Positions 1 through 8,837 of a DNA stretch of 64,000 nt are shown in pieces. The position numbers and the translations under genes are program-made. Origin of the DNA: an uncultured Duncaniella sp. (lineage in GTDB: Bacteria; Bacteroidota; Bacteroidia; Bacteroidales; Muribaculaceae); contig NZ_CAJTQC010000003.1 of assembly GCF_910578445.1 (NCBI RefSeq), forward strand, positions 124,001 through 188,000, in the 5' to 3' direction. The number at the start of each line of letters is the position of its first letter. Position 1 is the stretch's first letter. The notes beneath the pieces are model-generated. The model made no database searches. It saw only the letters and a list, made by a program, of their open reading frames with translations, and was not told the origin of the DNA.

Positions 1-753
1 GTCGTAGCTGTCGTGGAGCGCGTAGCCGTAGTTGTTAGTGCGGTTATAGACAATTTCTTCGAAATCGCTTGCGGCTTCATCCCACTGGCGGTTGTAGAGG
101 TAGACTTTTCCGCGGAGGGCATAGGCAGCGCCTTTCGTCGCGCGTCCGAGGTTGGCGTCATCCCATTTCACTGGCAGTTTCTCGATAGCTTCTGTAAGGT
201 CGTCGAGTATGTGGCCGCGGATTTCATCGGCACTGCTGCGAGGTGAGTTGAGAGTCGCGAATTCCTTGTTGATGTCACAGCTTTCGTCGTAATACGGCAC
301 TCCGCCCCAGCAGTTGAGCATGCGGAAATAGGCCATTGCGCGGAGGAATTTTGCTTCGCCTGTCACACGGTCGATGGTTTCCTGACTTATCGGCATTGTG
401 GCTACGTTGCGGATGACGGTGTTAGTCCTGTGGACGAGCTCGTAGAGATATTGCCAGTGGTTCTGTACGCCGGAGCTGTTTGATGCGAACGACGAGCCGC
501 GTGAGATGTCAGCCCAAGGCGATGTGCCGTCGGCGATGTCGCTACACATGTCGAAGGTGAATTCCATGCCGAAGCACCAAGGAGCTTTCATGGCTGCATA
601 CATTCCGACAGCGGCCTGACGGGCATGCTTTTCGGTTTTCCAGAATGTCTGTCCCGACATCTGGTCGGCTGGAGTGAAGTCGAGTGTCTCACACGCACTC
701 ATGGCTATGGCGAGTGCGATAAGCGAACCTGTGAGTGATATGTTGAATTTCAT
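1..753 (-). CDS. SusD/RagB-like outer-membrane lipoprotein (3' end beyond window)
   Basis: This is the N-terminal 251 residues of a SusD-family glycan-binding lipoprotein; the reading frame is still open at base 1, so the C-terminal half lies outside the window. The start ATG is at 753. A lipoprotein signal ends in MSAC (Cys21), so the mature protein should be lipid-anchored, probably on the outer face of the outer membrane. The sequence then shows the usual SusD course: an early FTPADQ segment, FWKTEKHARQAAVGMY, and helical TPR-like stretches around RVTGEAKFLRAMAYFRM and AYALRGKVYLY. It follows the SusC gene by 70 bases on the same strand and must act with it as the lid of the transporter. 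The substrate cannot be told from the visible part. Confidence 0.93.
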   Translation of the reverse strand, partial: MKFNISLTGSLIALAIAMSACETLDFTPADQMSGQTFWKTEKHARQAAVGMYAAMKAPWCFGMEFTFDMCSDIADGTSPWADISRGSSFASNSSGVQNHWQYLYELVHRTNTVIRNVATMPISQETIDRVTGEAKFLRAMAYFRMLNCWGGVPYYDESCDINKEFATLNSPRSSADEIRGHILDDLTEAIEKLPVKWDDANLGRATKGAAYALRGKVYLYNRQWDEAASDFEEIVYNRTNNYGYALHDSYD

Positions 754-823
754 ATTTTGAATCAGAATAGAGTGGTTGATGGTGATAGGTTTGGATTGCA
801 GTAGGCTTGAGATACGGATGGCA

Positions 824-3800
824 TCAGAATGTCACGTTGAGGCCGACCGAATACTGGCGCACTGTCGGGTAGCCCACCGTAGCTCCGACCTCCGGGTCGA
901 GTCCGGGGAAATTTGTGATGGTGAACAGATTGTCGATACTGGTGTAGACCTTGAGATTCTGCACGGAGAATTTCTTTGTTATTTCCGACGGGATGGTGTA
1001 GCCGAGCTGTATGTTCTTGCAGCGGAAATAGGCTGCGTTGTGGACGAATGCGTTGCTTGCGATGTTGTTTTTGCCGTTGGAGTTGTTGCGGAGAATCGGA
1101 TAGATCGAGTTATATGGATTTTCGGGAGTCCATGCGTTGTCGGTGATGTCTTTGTTAAGCGACTGGCCCATGACGGTCACGAAGCGGAACGCCTGATTGT
1201 TGTAGTAGACCTTATAGTCGCCTACACCCTGAAACAGCATGCTGAAGTCGAAATTCTTCCAGCTGAGTCCGATATTGCCGCCGTAGGTGAATGTCGGGAG
1301 CGGACCGTCGCCCATCTCGATGCGGTCGTTGCTGTCAAGACTGCCGTCGCCGTTGGTGTCGGCATAGAGGAAGTCACCGAGTTCAGGACGCTGGTAGGTG
1401 GCGAAATAGTTCGGGTTGTTGTCGACGAGTGACTGTACGTAGGCCATATCGGCTTCGTCGCGGACAATGCGGTCGACCTTCATCACGTAGAGCTGGCGTA
1501 TCGGTTTCCCTTCCTGCGTTTTGTAGACTCCGTCGATCGAGGCGATGTCGCCTTGGAATTTCAGGACTTTGTTCTTGACAAAACCCATGTTGAATCCCAC
1601 GGTGTAGGCTACGTTTCCTATGCGGTCGTTCCAGTGGATGTCTAATTCGAAGCCACGGTTGCGCACTTCGCCTGCATTCTGGTTGGGGACAACACTCGTG
1701 CCGTGTTCGAGCGGAGCGGGGAGGGAGATGAGGATGCCTTTAGTGTCTTTGTTGTAGATGTCAATAGAACCGTTCAGTCGGCTGTTGAACATTGCGAAGT
1801 CAAGACCGAAGTTTGTCATGTAGGTCTTTTCCCATGTAAGAGCCGGGTTCGAGAGGACAGTCTGGGCGAAACCGCCTGCGATGTTGCCGTTGAGGATGTA
1901 GCCGGTGGTTGCGAAAAGCGACTGGTACATGTAGTAGCTTGTGGTGGCGTTGTTGCCGAGCGAACCGTATGAAGCGCGTATCTTAAGTTGGTCGAGCCAC
2001 TGGCGTGAAGGGTTCATGAAGTGTTCCTCCGAGATTCGCCATGCGCCGGAAACGGAAGGGAAGTAACCCCAGCGGTGGCCGGGTGCGAATTTTGATGAGC
2101 CGTCGGCGCGGAGATTGGCTTCAAGGAGATATTTGTCGTCCCACGAGAGGTTGACGCGTCCGAAATATGATCTCATGGACCATTCGGTGTAATTTCCTCT
2201 TATCGGGCCGTTAGTGGTGGCAGCGTCGATTGATGTGAGAGAGTCGTCAATCAGGTCGTAGCGCAGGAAGCTTTCGTATTCATTCTTGTCATATTCCTGA
2301 CTCATGCCTGCGAGTACAGTTCCGCTCAGGTGCGAGATTTTGAAATTGTAGGTGGCTGTGAGATCCGACGAACGGAAATTGTTGGCGTAGTTGTAGCGGC
2401 GGATGTATGTGCGGACCTTGCCTTCACGGATGAGTACAGGGCCGTCGAATGTGAACCGGTAGAGATTGCGGTCGGTGAGATGTTGCTCCACCCGGCGAGT
2501 CCAGTAGTTGTATGTGAACGATCCTTCGATAGTCAGCCCTTTTATCGGGCGCAGGGTGGCATGGAGCTTTGCGACCGTGCGGCGGGTCTTGGTCGGGAAA
2601 TCGGTCTTGTAGAACCACTGGCGGCGGTAGGGGTTGAAATTGCTGACATTTTCCTCTTCGGGATTCTGGATACCTCCGTAGAGACCTGTCTCGGGGTCAT
2701 AGAGAGTCATGCCCGGAACGGTATTGAACGCTCCTGAACCGAAAATCACGTCGCCTCCGGCCGCAGCGTTTTCAGATGAAGGATTGTTGGAGTCGATATA
2801 TCCGAAAATGTTAGCTCCGACACTCAGCCAAGGCTTGATGTTGATGTCGAGATTGCTGTTGAGCTGATAGCGCTTATAGTCGGTGTAGTAAATCATGCCG
2901 GGGTTGTCGACGTAGCCCACCGACACATTGTAGCGCACTCTGCGTCCACCTCCTGTGACAGACAGGTTATGGTTCTGTACGACTGACGGATTACGGTAGA
3001 TGTGGTCCTGCCAGTCGGTGTTGGGATAAATGGTCGGATTGCGTCCGGCATCGTTGCGCCATTCGTCTATTTTGCCCTGCGAGAACCGGGGAGCCTGTCC
3101 GTTGGCGACAAGACCTGCGTTCTGGATTTCCATAAAGTCGGCATAGTCGGTGACGAGGTTGAGACGCTTTGCCACTTTCTCAAACGATACGTTACCGCTG
3201 TATGTGAGACGTGGAGCGGCTTCGACTCCGCGGCGTGTGGTGATGAGTATCACGCCGTTTGCCGCACGCGAACCGTAGATGGCCGACGATGCGGCATCCT
3301 TAAGGATAGATATGTTTTCGATATCCTGCGGATTTATGTCGCTGATGGATATTCCGGTCATTCCGTCGACCACCACGAGTGGAGCGGCATCGTTGAGTGT
3401 GCCGATTCCACGCACTCTGATGGTCTGGGCCTCATAGCCGGGTGTATTGCCACCGCTGTTGGTGACAGTCAGGCCTGAAGCAAGACCGGCAAGCGCGTTG
3501 GTGGCATTGGTCAACGGGCGGTCGGCCAGTGATGCTTTGCCTATTGAGGCGACAGAGCCTGTCAGATTTACCTTACGCTGAGTTCCATAGCCGATGACCA
3601 CCACTTCGTCGAGCAGTGACTGGCTCGGAGTCATTGCGATAGCATACTCCGTAGTCCCGTTAAGCACAGGTATTTCTACGGTCTCATATCCTATATATGA
3701 AATCCTGATGGTCGGTTTTTCTTCATTGATAAGAAGTTTGAAGCGACCGTCGATATTGGTGACTGTTGTGTTGAGTGAATCCTGTACGACTGAGACGGAA

Positions 3801-3997
3801 GCACCGATAATCGGCATGCCGTTTTCGTCGACAACCTTGCCGGAGATGCGTCGTGACGAATTGTCGGACATCGGTCCGCTGACGGAAACATCGGCATCGG
3901 TTTCAATGTCAATGTCGTCAGGCATCGCTGTGGATTGCGCGGAAATGAATATGGAGCTTAAAAGCAGCAGTGATAAGAATAACAGTGATGATTTCAT
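824..3997 (-). CDS. SusC/RagA-family TonB-dependent outer-membrane receptor
   Basis: An outer-membrane transporter that imports oligosaccharides (or another large ligand) with TonB energy, together with the SusD protein encoded just downstream. From the ATG at 3997 it has 1057 residues, the usual SusC length. A TTG further upstream (4096) stays in frame, but the ATG is directly followed by a good signal peptide (KSSLLFLSLLLLSS...ISAQ), so the ATG is chosen. Residues about 50-130 form a carboxypeptidase-regulatory-like domain (ISGKVVDENGMPIIGASV). The plug begins near DEVVVIGYGTQRK and includes GTLNDAAPLVVVDG and AASSAIYGSRAANGVILI. The barrel ends in SVGLNVTF with the terminal Phe of outer-membrane barrels. 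There is no N-terminal STN domain, so no ECF/anti-sigma regulation is expected. It is divergent from a LytS/LytTR pair. Confidence 0.95.
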   Translation of the reverse strand: MKSSLLFLSLLLLSSIFISAQSTAMPDDIDIETDADVSVSGPMSDNSSRRISGKVVDENGMPIIGASVSVVQDSLNTTVTNIDGRFKLLINEEKPTIRISYIGYETVEIPVLNGTTEYAIAMTPSQSLLDEVVVIGYGTQRKVNLTGSVASIGKASLADRPLTNATNALAGLASGLTVTNSGGNTPGYEAQTIRVRGIGTLNDAAPLVVVDGMTGISISDINPQDIENISILKDAASSAIYGSRAANGVILITTRRGVEAAPRLTYSGNVSFEKVAKRLNLVTDYADFMEIQNAGLVANGQAPRFSQGKIDEWRNDAGRNPTIYPNTDWQDHIYRNPSVVQNHNLSVTGGGRRVRYNVSVGYVDNPGMIYYTDYKRYQLNSNLDINIKPWLSVGANIFGYIDSNNPSSENAAAGGDVIFGSGAFNTVPGMTLYDPETGLYGGIQNPEEENVSNFNPYRRQWFYKTDFPTKTRRTVAKLHATLRPIKGLTIEGSFTYNYWTRRVEQHLTDRNLYRFTFDGPVLIREGKVRTYIRRYNYANNFRSSDLTATYNFKISHLSGTVLAGMSQEYDKNEYESFLRYDLIDDSLTSIDAATTNGPIRGNYTEWSMRSYFGRVNLSWDDKYLLEANLRADGSSKFAPGHRWGYFPSVSGAWRISEEHFMNPSRQWLDQLKIRASYGSLGNNATTSYYMYQSLFATTGYILNGNIAGGFAQTVLSNPALTWEKTYMTNFGLDFAMFNSRLNGSIDIYNKDTKGILISLPAPLEHGTSVVPNQNAGEVRNRGFELDIHWNDRIGNVAYTVGFNMGFVKNKVLKFQGDIASIDGVYKTQEGKPIRQLYVMKVDRIVRDEADMAYVQSLVDNNPNYFATYQRPELGDFLYADTNGDGSLDSNDRIEMGDGPLPTFTYGGNIGLSWKNFDFSMLFQGVGDYKVYYNNQAFRFVTVMGQSLNKDITDNAWTPENPYNSIYPILRNNSNGKNNIASNAFVHNAAYFRCKNIQLGYTIPSEITKKFSVQNLKVYTSIDNLFTITNFPGLDPEVGATVGYPTVRQYSVGLNVTF

Positions 3998-4022
3998 ATT
4001 GATGAATTTCAGATGTCGTGTA

Positions 4023-4120
4023 CAAATGTGAATGCAAATGTGTTTTGTTAATTCATAACAAATATTAACGGGAATATGTTCCGTAATCTGCGACAAATGT
4101 AAAAAACGACAGCAAATGTA
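4023..4120 (-). promoter_or_regulatory. Probable SusC promoter region with four CAAATGTR motifs
   Basis: The octamer CAAATGTG occurs at 4023-4030 and 4035-4042, and CAAATGTA at 4094-4101 and 4113-4120. Read on the minus strand the last two are TACATTTG, a perfect Bacteroidota -7 box (TAnnTTTG), and either could start the SusC transcript, giving a leader of roughly 90-110 bases. No TTG was found at the expected -33 distance for either. The other two copies, 12 bases apart, could be an operator or chance; this is inference. Confidence 0.45.
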
Positions 4121-4194
4121 TGTGGTATTTACCTCACGTCAAAGCATGTGTAAATAGACTGCATGAAAGTGTTAATGAACGGCAGTGGCATTGC

Positions 4195-4225
4195 TTGCGG
4201 AGGTCGTTCATAAGAGCTAACTTTG
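4195..4225 (+). promoter_or_regulatory. Promoter of the LytS/LytTR operon (TTG-N20-TAACTTTG)
   Basis: A -33 TTG at 4195-4197 and a -7 box TAACTTTG at 4218-4225 are separated by exactly 20 bases, as in the Bacteroidota housekeeping sigma consensus. Transcription should start near 4230, which puts the in-frame TTG at 4223 outside the transcript and supports the ATG at 4250 as the kinase start. Confidence 0.7.
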
Positions 4226-4249
4226 CATAGTTCTTACAATCTGACTCAT

Positions 4250-5275
4250 ATGAAATTTCTTGAAAAGAGAATCGGACGTATAATAGACATTATATTCTGT
4301 CTTGTATTCATCCCGATTATTTTTGTGCTTGGCTCGATGGGCTATTGGATAGATTATTCGCCTGAGTTTACCTATCTGCTGATAGCATGGCTTTATGTCT
4401 CGTATTTCATAATAAGGCTTTTTAACATTCCTAAGCTTTTTATCGAAAGGAAATATGTTTTTATCGCTCTCATCATAGGAGTGCTGATATGCTGTGATTA
4501 CATCCTGACCCTCTATCGTCTGCCGGAGGTCACTTTCAACGCTTCCTCTCTGACCGAACTCTATCACAGGATACAGGCGTCAAGTCTTTCGCAGACTGTA
4601 TGGCTGATGTGTTCGCTCGTGATGGGCTATGCGGTCTCGATGTCGTTCATTCAGGAACTCTATCATCAGCTTCTGCTTAAAAAGGAGGTCGAATTCCAGA
4701 AAAACAATGCGCAACTGGCTGTTTACAAGGCTCAGATTAACCCTCATTTCCTTTTCAATACGTTGAATTCGATTTATAGCCTGATAATCGGGACTTCCGA
4801 AAAAGCCGAGGACGCTTTCATAAAGTTTATAGACATTGTAAAATATACTTACACCGGTGTGGGGCACGATAAGGTGGCTCTCAAGGAGGAGATTGCTTAT
4901 ATCAACAATTATATCGACCTTCAGAAACTCCGTCTGAATCACCATACTTCGGTGAACTGGCGCTGTGATGTGGACGATGAAAATGCGCAGATTCCGCCGA
5001 TGATAATGATAACTTTCCTTGAAAACGTGTTTAAATATGGTATATCGGCAAATAAGGATTGCTCCGTTTCAATCGAACTGACCATGAAGGATGGTCTGCT
5101 TGAATTCCGGACAGAGAACCGCGTCATGAAACGGCGTGGTGAGTCGCGCTATCAGCCGGTAGGCATTGAAAATTGCCGTGCGCGACTCGACAGCCTTTTT
5201 CCCGGCCGCTACGTGCTGACGGCCGATGAGAACGAAGGTCTGTTTAATGTTTATATGAAAATACAATTGTCATGA
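4250..5275 (+). CDS. LytS/YehU-type membrane sensor histidine kinase
   Basis: A sensor kinase of the His_kinase (PF06580) family, 341 residues from the ATG at 4250. The N-terminal half has about four hydrophobic helices (around residues 10-30, 40-60, 70-90 and 115-135) and no extra periplasmic domain, so it probably senses something in or near the membrane. A short coiled coil leads to the phospho-acceptor motif NPHFLFNTLNS (His near residue 166). The ATP-binding part has the N-box FLENVFKYGIS near residue 256 and a degenerate C-terminal G box (QPVGIENCRARL). The stop codon overlaps the start of the response regulator gene (ATGA), so the two are translationally coupled partners. It is divergent from a SusC/SusD pair, which raises the possibility that it controls that pair. 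The signal is unknown. Confidence 0.92.
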   Translation: MKFLEKRIGRIIDIIFCLVFIPIIFVLGSMGYWIDYSPEFTYLLIAWLYVSYFIIRLFNIPKLFIERKYVFIALIIGVLICCDYILTLYRLPEVTFNASSLTELYHRIQASSLSQTVWLMCSLVMGYAVSMSFIQELYHQLLLKKEVEFQKNNAQLAVYKAQINPHFLFNTLNSIYSLIIGTSEKAEDAFIKFIDIVKYTYTGVGHDKVALKEEIAYINNYIDLQKLRLNHHTSVNWRCDVDDENAQIPPMIMITFLENVFKYGISANKDCSVSIELTMKDGLLEFRTENRVMKRRGESRYQPVGIENCRARLDSLFPGRYVLTADENEGLFNVYMKIQLS

Positions 5276-5979
5276 ATGATAAAATCAGATGTATAGCCAT
5301 CGATGACGAACCTCTGGCTCTCAATGTCATTTCGAAGTTCTGTGAACGTCTTGGAGGTATTGAGCTTGAGGTCTATTCCGATCCTGAGGCCGGTCTGGAG
5401 GCCATCAGGGGAGGAAATTTCGATCTTGCGTTTCTTGATATAGAGATGGAGGGGATTAACGGCCTGAAAATTGCGTCGGAGCTTCCGCCGAAGACTTGTT
5501 TCATTTTCACGACGGCTTTCCTTGACTATGCCCTCGACGGTTTTAACCTCGATGCTATCGATTATCTGCACAAGCCTTTTTCGTTTGACCGGTTCTCGAC
5601 AGCAGTGTCGAAAGCCATGAGGCGTATTGGATACGACAGGAGCAAGAAAAATGAGAGTACGATAGTCGTGAAGCAGGAATATAACAATATATCCATCCCC
5701 GTCAAGGATATAATCTATATAGAAGCGATGGAGGGTTATTCGAAGATATTCCGGACTGGTGGTGTGTGTACGATTTCGCGTGTGATTCTCAAAAATCTCG
5801 GGGCTATGCTTCCATCCGATGGTTTTGTGAGAATACACAGGTCATATATAGTTGCGGTCGACAAGATAAAGAGTTTCACTCGGCAGAATGTTTTGCTTGT
5901 TTCGGGAGTGACTCTTCCTGTCGGACGGCAATATAGCCAGACAGTCGCAAACATGATGATGGGGCAGACCAACGGCTGA
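5272..5979 (+). CDS. LytR/AlgR-type response regulator (REC-LytTR)
   Basis: A DNA-binding response regulator of 235 residues and partner of the overlapping histidine kinase gene. The receiver domain (about residues 1-120) has the acidic pair in AIDDEPLAL and the phospho-acceptor Asp in LAFLDIEMEGING (near residue 55), with the switch Lys in LHKPFSFDRF. Residues about 130-230 form a LytTR domain (IYIEAMEGYSKIF, RIHRSYIVAVDKI). LytTR proteins bind pairs of short direct repeats upstream of their targets. A strong bidirectional terminator follows at 6000. The closest candidate targets are the kinase's own promoter and the divergent SusC gene; this is inferred only from position. Confidence 0.94.
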   Translation: MNDKIRCIAIDDEPLALNVISKFCERLGGIELEVYSDPEAGLEAIRGGNFDLAFLDIEMEGINGLKIASELPPKTCFIFTTAFLDYALDGFNLDAIDYLHKPFSFDRFSTAVSKAMRRIGYDRSKKNESTIVVKQEYNNISIPVKDIIYIEAMEGYSKIFRTGGVCTISRVILKNLGAMLPSDGFVRIHRSYIVAVDKIKSFTRQNVLLVSGVTLPVGRQYSQTVANMMMGQTNG

Positions 5980-5999
5980 ACGAATGTGAGATAAAACAG

Positions 6000-6045
6000 A
6001 GACACCTCTGTCACACTGAATTCAGATTGTGTGGCAGAGGTGTCT
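6000..6045. terminator. Bidirectional terminator between response regulator and korC
   Basis: A 17-base stem (6000-6016 with 6029-6045) with one G/T mismatch closes a 12-base loop that is itself partly palindromic (TGAATTCA). It is followed on the plus strand by TGGTTTTATTCTTTT. The genes on both sides run into it, so it can end both transcripts. Confidence 0.85.
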
Positions 6046-6070
6046 TGGTTTTATTCTTTTGATGTCTGTT

Positions 6071-6613
6071 TCAGACAGTTTTTGGGAGTTCCATTCCTTT
6101 GAGAATTGCTTCCTTGTTGACAGGTAGCAGACGGTGGTGGCGTTCGGGAAGAGTCTTTTTCAGACCTTTCATGACGGCTTCTACCGGGACTAAGTTTCTT
6201 ACTTTAAGTAGCGCGCCGAGGAGCACCATGTTGTATGCCTTGCTTGACGGTAGTTCGAACGTAGCCTCCATCGCCTCAACCGGGATTACTTTTATGTCGG
6301 TCCGTGTAGGAGCGTGGTGGATGCTGTAGGGGTCATAGATGAGAGTGCCGCCGGGTTTTACTTTTGATTCGAACTTGTCGAGGCTCTGCTGATTGAGAAT
6401 CACAGCGGTGTCATAGGAGTTGAGCACCGGACTGCTGATCGGAGCATCCGACAGGATTACGGTCACATTGGCAGTGCCGCCACGCTGTTCCGGGCCGTAT
6501 GCAGGCATCCAAGTCACTTCAAGGCCGTCCATCAGACCTGCGTATGCGAGTATCTTGCCCATCGAGAGGACACCCTGTCCACCGAATCCGGCTATGATGA
6601 TTTCTTCTTTCAT
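6071..6613 (-). CDS. korC: 2-oxoacid:ferredoxin oxidoreductase, gamma subunit
   Basis: The gamma subunit (180 residues) of a four-subunit 2-oxoacid:ferredoxin oxidoreductase, which oxidatively decarboxylates a 2-oxoacid to the acyl-CoA and reduces ferredoxin in the cytoplasm. The typical start IIAGFGGQGVLSMGKILAYAG is present, followed by WMPAYGPEQRGGTANV. The ATG at 6613 is preferred over an in-frame TTG at 6628 because the family begins just before the GFGGQG motif. It is the last gene of the order ferredoxin-alpha-beta-gamma, 32 bases after beta. The substrate may be 2-oxoglutarate (Kor) or branched-chain 2-oxoacids (Vor); sequence reading alone does not separate these. Confidence 0.88.
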   Translation of the reverse strand: MKEEIIIAGFGGQGVLSMGKILAYAGLMDGLEVTWMPAYGPEQRGGTANVTVILSDAPISSPVLNSYDTAVILNQQSLDKFESKVKPGGTLIYDPYSIHHAPTRTDIKVIPVEAMEATFELPSSKAYNMVLLGALLKVRNLVPVEAVMKGLKKTLPERHHRLLPVNKEAILKGMELPKTV

Positions 6614-6645
6614 AAGCGTTGGTATCAACTTTTTTGTCCGATGGG

Positions 6646-7425
6646 TCAGCTGGGCTGTCCGTCAGTAGTGTCTTTGAGGTCGCCGACCGGATATTTGGCA
6701 AACATGTGTTCTTCCATCCATTTGTTGGATTTCTCGGGGCTCATCTTCCATCCGGAGCTGCATGTCGAGACGATTTCGACTACGGAAGTACCGAGTCCGG
6801 CCATGCTGTTCTCGAAAGCCTTGCGTATGGCTTTCTTAGCTTTGCGGACGGCAGGTGCGGTGTGGACGCTCTGGCGTGTGACGTAGCAAGTTCCGTCGAG
6901 CATTGAAAGAATCTCGGTGATGCGCAGGGGATAGCCGTTGAGTTCGACACGTCGTCCGTAGGGGGTGGTCGATGTTACCTGCCCTTCGAGGGTGGTCGGA
7001 GCCATCTGCCCGCCTGTCATTCCGTAGATGCCGTTGTTGATGAAGATTATGGCTATGTTTTCGCCACGGTTGGCGGCGTGGATTGTTTCGGCAGTTCCGA
7101 TGGCAGCGAGGTCGCCGTCGCCCTGATATGTGAATACGAGGCGCGAAGGGTTAAGGCGTTTGGCCGCCGTAGCAATGGCCGGCGCACGTCCGTGGGCTGC
7201 CTCGATCCAGTCGATGTCCACATAGTTATATGCCATGACCGCACACCCGACCGGGGCGATGCCGATGGCTATATGTTCAGCACCCATTTCCTCGATGACT
7301 TCCGCCACGAGTTTGTGGACTACTCCGTGTGAGCATCCCGGACAATAGTGCATCGTGTTGTCGTTGAGCAGACGTGGTTTTGTCTCGACTATGTTGGCTG
7401 ATTGCTTGATTTCTTCGGGTGTCAT
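6646..7425 (-). CDS. korB: 2-oxoacid:ferredoxin oxidoreductase, beta (ThDP-binding) subunit
   Basis: The thiamine-diphosphate-binding subunit, 259 residues. The conserved MHYCPGCSHGVVHKL lies near the N-terminus. The ThDP/Mg site is represented by GDGDLAAIG followed by INNGIYGMTGGQMAPTT. It carries out the decarboxylation step and forms the catalytic core with the alpha subunit, whose gene ends 7 bases upstream. The short spacing and common strand show one operon. In anaerobic Bacteroidales this enzyme links 2-oxoacid metabolism with reduced ferredoxin; Kor and Vor are both possible. Confidence 0.92.
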   Translation of the reverse strand: MTPEEIKQSANIVETKPRLLNDNTMHYCPGCSHGVVHKLVAEVIEEMGAEHIAIGIAPVGCAVMAYNYVDIDWIEAAHGRAPAIATAAKRLNPSRLVFTYQGDGDLAAIGTAETIHAANRGENIAIIFINNGIYGMTGGQMAPTTLEGQVTSTTPYGRRVELNGYPLRITEILSMLDGTCYVTRQSVHTAPAVRKAKKAIRKAFENSMAGLGTSVVEIVSTCSSGWKMSPEKSNKWMEEHMFAKYPVGDLKDTTDGQPS

Positions 7426-7432
7426 GACGCTC

Positions 7433-8515
7433 TTACTTTTCGATTATGTTTTTAAGTGCTTCGAGCACGTCGGAGGGATCCATGACGATGCCTCCCATGC
7501 GTCCGTAGTGGCTGACGGGGATGCTGTCTTCAAGGCTCAGACGGACATCTTCAATCATCTGGCCTGCGTTAAGCTCGACCACAAGTATTGATTTGACTTT
7601 TTTGCTGAGGCGTTTGATTTCTTCCGAGGGGAAGGGCCAGAGTGTGATCGGGCGGATTATTCCGACCTTAATGCCCATGCCACGGGCTTCTTCCATCGCT
7701 TTCTGGCAGATTCGTGCGACAGAACCGAATGCGACAATCAGATATTCGCAGTCTTCCGTGCCATGTTCTTCAAAGCGGCATTCGTTGGCCTGAATGAGAC
7801 TGTAGGTTTCCTGCAGACGGATGTTGTTGCGCTCCATGGCCACCGGGTCAAGCTCAAGAGTGGTCATGATGTTCGGTTTGCGTGAAGCAGGCTTTCCTGT
7901 GACGGCCCAAGGACACTGGAGTGCGATTTCTTCGTCGGTGCGTCTCGGACGTTGGGGAGGAAGGACTACTTTTTCCATCATCTGCCCGACAATTCCGTCG
8001 GCAAGCATCATGACCGGAGTGCGGTATTTGAATGCAAGGTCGAAGCCTAATCCGACAAAATCGGCCATTTCCTGAACCGATGCCGGCGCGAGGACTATGA
8101 GATGATAGTCTCCGTGGCCGCCACCTTTGGTCGCCTGAAAATAATCGGCCTGCGATGGCTGGATCGTGCCGAGGCCGGGACCTCCACGCATGCAGTTTAT
8201 GATGAGGGCCGGAAGTTCGCCGGCGGCGATATATGAGATGCCTTCCTGTTTGAGGCTTATGCCGGGGCTTGACGATGATGTCATGCAGGCTTTTCCTGTG
8301 GCAGCACCGCCATAGACCATGTTGATGGCGGCAACCTCGCTCTCAGCCTGCAATACGACCATGCCCGTAGTCTCCCAAGGCATAAGTTCCTCGAGGGTTT
8401 CGAGAATTTCGCTCTGAGGGGTGATGGGGTAGCCGAAATAGCCGTCGACGCCGTAGCGCACGGCTGCATGGGCGACTGCCTCATTGCCTTTCATCAGTCT
8501 GATTTCTTCTTCCAT
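7433..8515 (-). CDS. korA: 2-oxoacid:ferredoxin oxidoreductase, alpha subunit
   Basis: The alpha subunit, 360 residues. The N-terminal pyrimidine-binding domain starts with GNEAVAHAAVRYGVDGYFGYPITPQSE, a standard opening of this family, and contains GGPGLGTIQPSQADYFQATKGG. The C-terminal transketolase-like domain contains GIIRPITLWPFPSEEI. It has no fused gamma domain, consistent with a separate gamma gene in the same operon. The ferredoxin gene lies 91 bases upstream and beta begins 7 bases downstream. Confidence 0.92.
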   Translation of the reverse strand: MEEEIRLMKGNEAVAHAAVRYGVDGYFGYPITPQSEILETLEELMPWETTGMVVLQAESEVAAINMVYGGAATGKACMTSSSSPGISLKQEGISYIAAGELPALIINCMRGGPGLGTIQPSQADYFQATKGGGHGDYHLIVLAPASVQEMADFVGLGFDLAFKYRTPVMMLADGIVGQMMEKVVLPPQRPRRTDEEIALQCPWAVTGKPASRKPNIMTTLELDPVAMERNNIRLQETYSLIQANECRFEEHGTEDCEYLIVAFGSVARICQKAMEEARGMGIKVGIIRPITLWPFPSEEIKRLSKKVKSILVVELNAGQMIEDVRLSLEDSIPVSHYGRMGGIVMDPSDVLEALKNIIEK

Positions 8516-8606
8516 ATTATGTCGGGCGTCTTACGCCTTGTTTTTATTTTTTGAAGGTGTTTTGTTTAGTGTGTGGTTGTGTAGGGGGGAGAAGGAAAGG
8601 AACAGG

Positions 8607-8837
8607 CTATTTTTCCACGACACGATACACGGTAATGCAGCCGTCGGGACACACTGTGGCACATGCGGCACAGCCGATGCACTTGTCAGGATTCTCGTCG
8701 GTTACGAAGTGGTATCCCATGTCGTTAACTTCCTTGGGCTGGAGTTTAAGGACATCGCAGGGGCAGGCGACCACACATAGGTCACAACCTTTGCAACGCT
8801 CCCGGTTTATGTCAACTGCTCCTATAACTTTTGCCAT
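8607..8837 (-). CDS. korD: 2[4Fe-4S] ferredoxin, delta subunit of the 2-oxoacid oxidoreductase
   Basis: A 76-residue ferredoxin with two complete cluster motifs: CKGCDLCVVACPCDVL near residues 16-31 and CIGCAACATVCPDG near residues 53-66. It is the first gene of the four-gene operon and should pass electrons from the alpha/beta core to free ferredoxin. The motif spacing is C-x2-C-x2-C-x3-C in both halves with no missing cysteine. Confidence 0.92.
   Translation of the reverse strand: MAKVIGAVDINRERCKGCDLCVVACPCDVLKLQPKEVNDMGYHFVTDENPDKCIGCAACATVCPDGCITVYRVVEK

Noticed and set aside
776..1432. Long plus-strand open frame opposite the first SusC gene (218 residues)
   Set aside because: It lies wholly antisense to a well-recognised SusC gene, has no family features and is rich in Val/Ala/Arg, as expected of reverse-strand reading in this genome. 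The same holds for many similar frames opposite the other genes.
3998..4096. Upstream TTG start for SusC
   Set aside because: The 33 extra residues do not form a signal peptide and would precede a normal one; the ATG at 3997 is preferred.
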